DNA from: Methanoregula sp.
Lineage (GTDB): Archaea > Halobacteriota > Methanomicrobia > Methanomicrobiales > Methanospirillaceae
Direction of reading: 5' to 3'
Assembly: GCA_026394695.1 (NCBI GenBank)
Contig: JAPKXT010000194.1
Location: forward strand, 1 to 11,451
Length of the DNA stretch: 11,451 bases
Shown: positions 5,770-11,451 of the stretch, piece by piece
Position numbering within the stretch: position 1 is the stretch's first letter
Layout of the letters: each line of letters opens with the position of its first letter
Program-made: the position numbers and the translations under genes
The notes under the pieces: generated by a model
Seen by the model: the letters and a program-made list of their open reading frames with translations, nothing else
What the model was told of the DNA's origin: nothing
Database searches by the model: none

Positions 5770-6066
5770 ATATCCCCATCTTTCATTTTTTGCAACTTTC
5801 CGATGCATATAATGTGATATACCAGGATGGTGCAGGGATCGGGAAATCCCAGGTAATTTCCCGGTTCCGGGACCGGACGGTTCGATCTGCCGTATCATGG
5901 TTTTATCCCAGCACTGTCCGGCCTGTTCTTCCCCATTGTATAATTTCTCTCGGAACGGTGAACTCAATAGTAATTCATTGCCGTTTTTTCCAGATAGCCA
6001 AAACACCGTAGATTATTACCCAAGGAGATCACAATCCTTTACCCGGTTTTAAAAATGAAATACCCG
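5770..6066. other. Gene-free stretch upstream of the PEGA gene
   Basis: Open frames cross this region in both directions, but none has a ribosome binding site, a domain or a protein-like composition. I see no tRNA or other RNA gene. A short direct repeat TACCCGG flanks an A-rich stretch at about 6039-6067. Confidence 0.45.
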
Positions 6067-6127
6067 GATGGGCAATAATCAACAAGTCATACGTTTCAAA
6101 AATTGTAAACTGGGAGAATCCTTTTTA
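6067..6127. repeat. 61-bp dispersed repeat, copy 2
   Basis: It matches 4072-4132 at 53 of 61 positions in the same orientation. Here no MITE follows; instead the sequence continues as AAGTATTTAAAAAAAAGTTT, and the last part resembles the bases on the far side of MITE copy B (TAAAAAAGTTT, 4380-4390). This copy may therefore show the locus without the MITE. Confidence 0.75.
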
Positions 6128-6297
6128 AGTATTTAAAAAAAAGTTTCTGCTATCCAGTTATACTTTGCAGCAATCAACGTAAAAAGAGGTATTTATCAGC
6201 TAATGCAGGAATATATCAAAATACAGAAGATGGGATCTCTCATAATACAGTGGAGAACCTGGTTCCGGGTTAAAAAATCCGTTTACTATGAAATTTA
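6128..6297 (+). promoter_or_regulatory. Leader region of the signalling operon
   Basis: No gene is supported. A/T boxes that could drive the downstream genes are ATTTAAAAAAAAG (about 6131-6143), GTATTTAT (6189-6196) and TTAAAAAAT (about 6270-6278). The last lies about 25 nt before the TTG at 6298. I cannot decide between them. Confidence 0.3.
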
Positions 6298-6729
6298 TTG
6301 GAAAAACAGAGTGAAACCGTGACTGAATATAATCGTGCTGATGAATGGATATCGTATATGGCGGGTTTTTCTGAGATAAACCCGGTCCCGATAGCCGGGA
6401 TGAATACCCGCAGAGTAATCACATTTGCCAGTTCAGTATCGCAAAAAATCTGCAAAGAACCGGGTTTTTTTAAAAAATCCTCAATATTTGTTCCTGATGA
6501 CAAGGAAGAAAGCTTACACCTTCCTAAGGAGAGCACCCCCTCCCGGATCTCTCGACACACCACCCCTGGCACAGCATGTTTTCCAGAAAATATCGCACGT
6601 ATTAATGAGTTACCGGCTGTGAACTTCTGGTATACCTTCTTTAGCCATTCCGATAAAGAAGAGATTAAACGACGTAACAGAAAGGTCCTCACCATGGGAA
6701 CAAGCAACCTGGAGCGAAACGGATGGTAA
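6298..6729 (+). pseudogene. Decayed PAS-domain sensor relic overlapping the kinase start
   Basis: The frame starts at a weak TTG (6298; a GTG at 6319 is an alternative) with no ribosome binding site and encodes 143 residues. Residues 17-60 read like the start of a methanogen PAS domain (ISYMAGFSEINPVPIAGMNT, then RRVITFASS), and FVPDDKEESL with the following residues resembles the second half of such a domain. After ELPAV the frame jumps into the middle of another PAS domain: residues 109-137 match 29 residues of PAS3 of the downstream kinase (NFWYTFF against NFRYTFF, and KEEIKRRNRKVLTMGTS against KEEIRRLTGKDLTLGTS; 17 of 29 residues, 63 of 87 bases against 7773-7859). The stop TAA overlaps the kinase ATG by 7 nt. 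It is most likely a deleted and decayed sensor gene, though it may still be translated. Confidence 0.5.
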
Positions 6730-9700
6730 CAAAAAAGAAAAATACCGCGGTAGAGAAGTCCATGGGTGCTTCACAAAGCACCAGTTCGTTGCATGATGCC
6801 GCGGAAAAAAAACTCGCACGTTCCCCTTCGGTCAGCCACGAAATGAAAGGACAGACTGCAGAGGAACTTATCCATGAACTTCAGGTGCACCAGATCGAGC
6901 TTGAGACGCAGGCTGATGAGCTCATAAGGGCTCAGCTCGCCCTTACGGAGTCCCGTGACCAGTACCTTGACCTGTATGAATTCGCCCCGCTTGGCTATCT
7001 CACGCTGACAGATACAGCACTAATCTCACGGGCGAACCTCACCGCTGCGGGACTCTTTTGCGTTGAACGGACCAGACTGATCAATGCACGGTTCAGGAAA
7101 TTGATCGTTCCTGAAGATCTTGAAACCTGGGACCGGTATTTTACGAATCTGCTGCAGTCCGAAGAGAAACTCACTGCCACCCTTGTGCTCAAACGAGGTA
7201 ACGGGGCCACGTTCCCAGCCCGGCTGGAAAGTATCCGGCTCCACGGCAACAGCGGAGGACAATTGATCCGTATAGCAATCAGTGACATTTCTGATATCAG
7301 AAAGGTCGAAAAGGAACTGCGAACGAGCGAGGAGCGCTTCCGGCTGGCACTCAAAAATGCACCGGTATCGGTAGCCGTCCAGGATAAAAATCTGGTTTTT
7401 CAGTGGGCGTACAACCAGAGCACCATACGACCAGAAGATGTCAGAGGTAAGAAAGACATCGATCTCTTCACACCGGACGATGCGGCACGGCTGATTGAAC
7501 TTAAGCGTAAGGTTTTTGAGACGGGAAAAGAAGTCCGTGAAAAGATCTGGCTGACGATGAATGGAAAACGATCGTACCTTGATCTGTATCTTGAACCCCA
7601 GCGAGACGATATCGGGCAGATCACCGGGATCGGGGTTGCGACCGTAGATATGACCGAACAAAAGCTTGCCGATGATGCGTTGCGACAGAACGAGGAGAAT
7701 CTTCTGCGGGCTCAGGAGTTACTGGAGGCTGTAACAAAAGGAACCGACGTGATTATCGCTGCACAGGATGTGAACTTCCGTTATACCTTCTTCAACCAGG
7801 CGTATAAGGAAGAGATAAGGCGACTCACCGGTAAGGACCTCACCTTAGGCACCAGCATGGTTGATTTGTTCGCAGAAATACCGGAAGAGCAGAAAATGGC
7901 CATGAAAGAGTGGAGCAAGGTTCTGAATGGTGAGAATGTAAACCAGATAGTAGAATTCGGCGATACCGACAATCCCCGCAGAGTCTATCACGTGCTTCAC
8001 ACCCCCATCCGGGATTCCCAGGGAAATATCGTGGGTGCCGGAGAAGTTGCGTATGATATAACTAAACAGGTACAGGTTGAGGACAAACTTCGTGAAACAA
8101 AGGATTATCTTGACAACCTGATTACCTATGCCAACGCCCCCATTATCGTCTGGGACCCGCAATTCCGCATTACCCTGTTCAACCAGGCATTTGAAAATCT
8201 GACGGGCAGGAATGCACAAGAAGTCCTCGGACAGAATTTTGATATACTCTTACCTGACACGTATCTGCCTCCGGCTATGGATCTTATCAGAAAGACCATG
8301 GAAGGGGAACGATGGGAGAGTGTGGAAATACCCATTCTCCACAAGAATGGAGAGATCAGGACAGTGCTCTGGAACACTTCCGCTATTTTTGGACATGACG
8401 GGAAAACCATTGTTTCAACTATCGCGCAGGGGCAGGATATCACTGACCGAAAAAAGATAGAGTCCGAGCACTGGCTGCGGGCTGTAGAATATAAAAAAAT
8501 GAACGTGACGCTTAATGAGGAGATCCGGCAGCGAAATATATCCGATACAATGCTTAAAAAAACCCTGTCACTCCTCAATGCATCTCTTGAATCAACCGCA
8601 GACGGTATCTATGCGGTCGACCAGCAGGGCATGATCACCAGTTATAACCATAATTTTATGAACATGTGGAAAATCCCTCTGGCTTTGCTGGAAACAGGAA
8701 AAAACGAAACGGTAGTGAATCATGTCCTGTCGCAACTCAAAAATCCCGAAGGATTTCTTTCCAGCATTCAAGAGCTAGAGGACCACCCGGGACGCGAAAG
8801 CTTTGACACGATCGAATTTAATGACGGGAAAATCTTTGAACGCTATTCAAAATCCCAGAAGATCGGTGACAGTGCAGTCGGGAGGGTCTGGAGTTTCCGG
8901 GACGTTACCGAGCGCAAACTGTCAGAAGAAGCGCAAGTTGCTTCTGAGATCCGGTACCGGCGGCTCTTTGAGACAGCTCAGGACGGAATTCTCATTCTCG
9001 ATGCCGAGACCGGGCAGATTGTCGAGGTAAACCCGTTTTTAATTACCATGCTGGGATTCTCGCGTGACCAGTTCCTTGGAAAGAAACTCTGGGAGATCGG
9101 GCTGTTCAAGGACATTGTTGCCAACAAAGAAAACTTCGAAGAATTACAGCGTAAGGAATACGTCCGGTACGAAGATATGCCGATCGAAACCGCTGACGGG
9201 CAGCGGATAGCTGTTGAGTTCCTCAGTAACGTCTACACGGTGAACAATAAGAAGGTCATCCAGTGTAACATCCGGGACATTACTGTGCGAAAGAAGTTGG
9301 AAGAGGATCTCGTAGTCAAAGCCGCAGAACTTGCCCGGTCCAACATAGAACTCCAGCAGTTTGCCTATATCGCTTCCCATGACCTGCAGGAACCCCTCAG
9401 GGCAATATCGGGATTTACTGAACTCTTAGTAAAACGCTATCACGGAAAAATCGACGAAAAGGCGGACACGTATATCGACTTCATTACCGAAGGAACCACG
9501 CGGATGCAGCAGATGATCCAGGATCTTTTAACCTATTCCCGTGTCCAGACGCAGGTACATGAATTTGTATTGATTGATAGCAATACATCGTTTGATCTGG
9601 CGATCAGTGATCTTCAGGTTGCCACCAAAGAACACAATGCGGTCATTACAAAAGATCTACTTCCTTCAATTTATGCAGATCGGGAACAGATCACCAAGAT

Positions 9701-10034
9701 GTTCCAGAACCTGATCAGCAATGCAATCAAATTCAACAAACCCGGCGTTGTCCCGAATGTTCACATATCAGCAAAGCAGGATGTGAATAACTGGATCTTT
9801 TCCGTTTCTGACAACGGGATTGGTATCGATCAACAGTATGCTGATCGAATTTTTAAGATTTTCCAACGCCTGCACACGCGAGACGAATACCCCGGAACCG
9901 GGATTGGTCTTGCAATCTGTAAGAGAATTGCAGAACAACACGGCGGTACTATCTGGATCGAGTCTGTTCCTGGTTCAGGATCAACTTTTTATTTCACTAT
10001 TCCAAAAAGAAAGAAGGAGACGAACCATGATTGA
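6723..10034 (+). CDS. Soluble six-PAS sensor histidine kinase
   Basis: The ATG at 6723 has the site GGAG at 6711-6714, 8 nt upstream. The 1103-residue protein has no membrane helix, so it senses inside the cell. Order of parts: a leading helix with ELIHELQVHQIELETQADEL (about 48-68); PAS1 about 77-195 (EFAPLGYLTLTD); PAS2 about 201-315; PAS3 about 325-450 (NFRYTFFNQAYKEEI); PAS4 about 458-575; a coiled linker; PAS5 about 611-735; PAS6 about 741-860; HisKA with phospho-accepting His886 in SHDLQEPLRAISGF; and a HATPase_c with the N-box NLISNAIKF (Asn996, Asn1000), DNGIG at 1030 and GTGIGLAIC at 1058. All ATP-binding boxes are intact, so the kinase should be active. No heme- or flavin-binding residue can be assigned by eye, so the signal is unknown. 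The gene overlaps the response regulator gene by 8 nt. Confidence 0.93.
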   Translation: MVTKKKNTAVEKSMGASQSTSSLHDAAEKKLARSPSVSHEMKGQTAEELIHELQVHQIELETQADELIRAQLALTESRDQYLDLYEFAPLGYLTLTDTALISRANLTAAGLFCVERTRLINARFRKLIVPEDLETWDRYFTNLLQSEEKLTATLVLKRGNGATFPARLESIRLHGNSGGQLIRIAISDISDIRKVEKELRTSEERFRLALKNAPVSVAVQDKNLVFQWAYNQSTIRPEDVRGKKDIDLFTPDDAARLIELKRKVFETGKEVREKIWLTMNGKRSYLDLYLEPQRDDIGQITGIGVATVDMTEQKLADDALRQNEENLLRAQELLEAVTKGTDVIIAAQDVNFRYTFFNQAYKEEIRRLTGKDLTLGTSMVDLFAEIPEEQKMAMKEWSKVLNGENVNQIVEFGDTDNPRRVYHVLHTPIRDSQGNIVGAGEVAYDITKQVQVEDKLRETKDYLDNLITYANAPIIVWDPQFRITLFNQAFENLTGRNAQEVLGQNFDILLPDTYLPPAMDLIRKTMEGERWESVEIPILHKNGEIRTVLWNTSAIFGHDGKTIVSTIAQGQDITDRKKIESEHWLRAVEYKKMNVTLNEEIRQRNISDTMLKKTLSLLNASLESTADGIYAVDQQGMITSYNHNFMNMWKIPLALLETGKNETVVNHVLSQLKNPEGFLSSIQELEDHPGRESFDTIEFNDGKIFERYSKSQKIGDSAVGRVWSFRDVTERKLSEEAQVASEIRYRRLFETAQDGILILDAETGQIVEVNPFLITMLGFSRDQFLGKKLWEIGLFKDIVANKENFEELQRKEYVRYEDMPIETADGQRIAVEFLSNVYTVNNKKVIQCNIRDITVRKKLEEDLVVKAAELARSNIELQQFAYIASHDLQEPLRAISGFTELLVKRYHGKIDEKADTYIDFITEGTTRMQQMIQDLLTYSRVQTQVHEFVLIDSNTSFDLAISDLQVATKEHNAVITKDLLPSIYADREQITKMFQNLISNAIKFNKPGVVPNVHISAKQDVNNWIFSVSDNGIGIDQQYADRIFKIFQRLHTRDEYPGTGIGLAICKRIAEQHGGTIWIESVPGSGSTFYFTIPKRKKETNHD

Positions 10035-10488
10035 GAATGAAAAGATATTAAAATGGTCACGACCGGTCGAAATCCTGCTGGTCGACGACAATCCTGCTGA
10101 TGTCGCTCTTACCCAAGAGGCGTTTTTAGACAACAAACTCTGCAACAACTTAAGTATAGTGAATGATGGCGTGGAAGCAATGGAGTTTCTCCTCAAGAAG
10201 GGGCAATATGCCTCGGTTCCGACACCGGATATCATCCTGCTCGACCTTAATATGCCCAGAAAAGACGGGCGTGAAGTCCTTGCAGAGATCAAATCGGATG
10301 ATGAGCTGAAATATATCCCTGTCGTCATCATGACCGTCTCAAAGGACGACAAGGATATCCTTGAATCATACCGGCTCCACGCGAACTGCTATGTAAAAAA
10401 ACCCGTAAAATTTGCGGAATTCGTGGAGGTTGTGAGGTCACTTGAGAACTTCTGGTTCTCGGTTGTAACACTCCCGTCAAAAAAATAA
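10027..10488 (+). CDS. Single-domain response regulator, Rcp1-like
   Basis: The ATG at 10027 overlaps the kinase stop (TGA 10032-10034) and has GGAG at 10016-10019, so translation is probably coupled. The 153-residue product is a receiver domain only: acidic pair Asp20-Asp21 in ILLVDDNPAD, phospho-acceptor Asp73 in LLDLNMPRKDG, Thr103 in VIMTVS and Lys125 in YVKKPV. The long alpha4 region (KDDKDILESYRLHANCYVKK) and the C-terminal FWFSVVTLP are typical of the Rcp1 group, the partners of phytochrome-like kinases. It has no DNA-binding or enzymatic output. It most likely takes phosphate from His886 of the adjacent kinase and passes the signal by protein contact or on to another relay protein. 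Confidence 0.92.
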   Translation: MIENEKILKWSRPVEILLVDDNPADVALTQEAFLDNKLCNNLSIVNDGVEAMEFLLKKGQYASVPTPDIILLDLNMPRKDGREVLAEIKSDDELKYIPVVIMTVSKDDKDILESYRLHANCYVKKPVKFAEFVEVVRSLENFWFSVVTLPSKK

Positions 10489-10498
10489 GGTGCAGCTC

Positions 10499-11451
10499 AT
10501 GAAGATTCTTGTGATTGAGGACAATCCGGCTGATGTGGAGATGATACGTGAGCTGCTGTCTGATCATAAAGGATCGTCTTTCGAGATCGTTTGCGCAGAC
10601 CGGTTATCGGCAGCAAAACCGTACTTTGCAGATAGCGGAATCGATATTATTATTCTTGACCTTGGGCTTCCTGACAGCCAGGGACTGGACACGCTCCGTC
10701 GGGTAAGAGATCATGCGGAGGAAGTACCGATTGTGGTACTGACCATGCTTGACAATGAAGAAACCGGTTTGAATGCACTCAAAGAGGGTGCACAGGACTA
10801 TCTTGTCAAAGGTCAGATGAACGGACCATTAATTGCCCGTTCCCTGCGCTATGCTATCGAACGAGGCAGGATAGAAAAAGAACTGAAAAAACACCGCGAC
10901 TCCCTTGAAGAACTGGTTGCCGAGAAAGAGACCCTGCTTCGCGAGATCCACCACCGGGTCAAGAACAATCTTCAGCTGATATCCGGCCTGCTGGATATGA
11001 CCCGGATGAGTTCTTCTGATGAATCAACAAACAGCATACTGACCGATCTGATGCTCAAAATCCAGACCATGGCGCAGATCCATACCCGGCTCTATGAGAG
11101 TAAACAGTTCGGAAAAATCAGTATTACCGGCCAGATCCGGGACCAGGTAACAGCATTATCAAATATTTTTTCTCATAAGGGGCACGAGATCAGCTGCACG
11201 ATTAATCCAGGGGAAGTATTTCTCCCGGTAGACCAGGCCCTGCCCTGCGCACTCGTGATAAATGAAATCCTCTCGAACACGTATAAACATGCCTTCAAAG
11301 GGCGAAAAACAGGCACAATTGAGATTTCTGCATTGCAGGTGAACGGCCAGATCAGAATCACTATCCGTGATGATGGAGTCGGGTTACCCGATAATTTTGA
11401 TATCGGCCGTTCCAACAGTCTTGGAATCACGTTGATCAGGACAATTGTGCA
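10499..11451 (+). CDS. Receiver-HisKA_2 hybrid histidine kinase (3' end missing)
   Basis: The ATG at 10499 lies 10 nt after the regulator stop, with AGGTG at 10488-10492 as ribosome binding site; the gene runs off the window, giving at least 317 residues. Residues 1-120 are a receiver: VIEDNPADVE, phospho-acceptor Asp54 in ILDLGLPDSQG, Thr in VVLTML and Lys in YLVKG. A coiled linker (about 122-147) leads to a HisKA_2 domain with EIHHRVKNNLQLISGLL (His151/His152; the His before Arg is the usual acceptor). The HATPase_c then shows NEILSNTYKHAF (Asn255), DDGVG at 292-295 and SLGITLI. Receiver-HisKA_2 fusions can take a signal on their receiver and change their own kinase activity. Being in one operon with the PAS kinase and the regulator, it probably is a second stage of the same relay. 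No PAS or DNA-binding domain is seen. Confidence 0.9.
   Translation, partial: MKILVIEDNPADVEMIRELLSDHKGSSFEIVCADRLSAAKPYFADSGIDIIILDLGLPDSQGLDTLRRVRDHAEEVPIVVLTMLDNEETGLNALKEGAQDYLVKGQMNGPLIARSLRYAIERGRIEKELKKHRDSLEELVAEKETLLREIHHRVKNNLQLISGLLDMTRMSSSDESTNSILTDLMLKIQTMAQIHTRLYESKQFGKISITGQIRDQVTALSNIFSHKGHEISCTINPGEVFLPVDQALPCALVINEILSNTYKHAFKGRKTGTIEISALQVNGQIRITIRDDGVGLPDNFDIGRSNSLGITLIRTIV

Noticed and set aside
5644..6006. 120-codon minus-strand open frame upstream of the PEGA gene
   Set aside because: It overlaps the start of the PEGA gene in another frame, has no domain and no ribosome binding site.

Overview
The window looks archaeal, most likely a methanogen of the Methanomicrobiales close to Methanoregula. 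This is an inference from gene style. It rests on surface proteins with Pro/Thr-rich spacers and a C-terminal membrane anchor, a PEGA-repeat protein, a very long soluble multi-PAS histidine kinase starting with the HELQVHQIELE-type segment, TTTATATA-type promoters, T-run terminators and GTG starts. No rRNA, tRNA or CRISPR array was seen.

Layout. Bases 1-146 are the 3' end of a surface-protein gene. Bases 147-1224 hold no intact gene, but contain a 258-bp MITE-like element (319-576) with matching terminal inverted repeats and a near-perfect 8-bp target duplication, plus a start-less gene remnant on the minus strand (817-993). Bases 1225-2563 are a two-gene operon for cell-envelope proteins: a single-pass membrane protein with a highly charged cytoplasmic head, then a lipoprotein. 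At 2737-3252 is a small membrane-protein gene interrupted by one in-frame TAG. It converges on a DedA-family gene (3369-4025, minus) that has a perfect TATA box. Next on the minus strand come a small membrane-protein gene whose 3' half has been replaced by a second copy of the MITE (4084-4578), and a secreted four-PEGA protein (4617-5738).

Bases 5739-6297 are non-coding, with a second copy of a 61-bp dispersed repeat whose first copy (4072-4132) abuts the second MITE. From 6298 the plus strand is devoted to signalling: a decayed PAS-domain relic (6298-6729) overlaps the start of a 1103-residue six-PAS histidine kinase (6723-10034). That kinase gene overlaps an Rcp1-like single-domain response regulator (10027-10488), which is followed 10 nt later by a receiver-HisKA_2 hybrid kinase (10499 to the window end). 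The three tightly packed genes probably form one phosphorelay unit; no DNA-binding output domain is visible before the window ends.

The most notable points are the MITE family and what it did to a gene, the single amber codon in an otherwise intact frame, the PAS relic lying under the kinase start, and an output-less archaeal phosphorelay. None of these amounts to a clearly new system from sequence alone.
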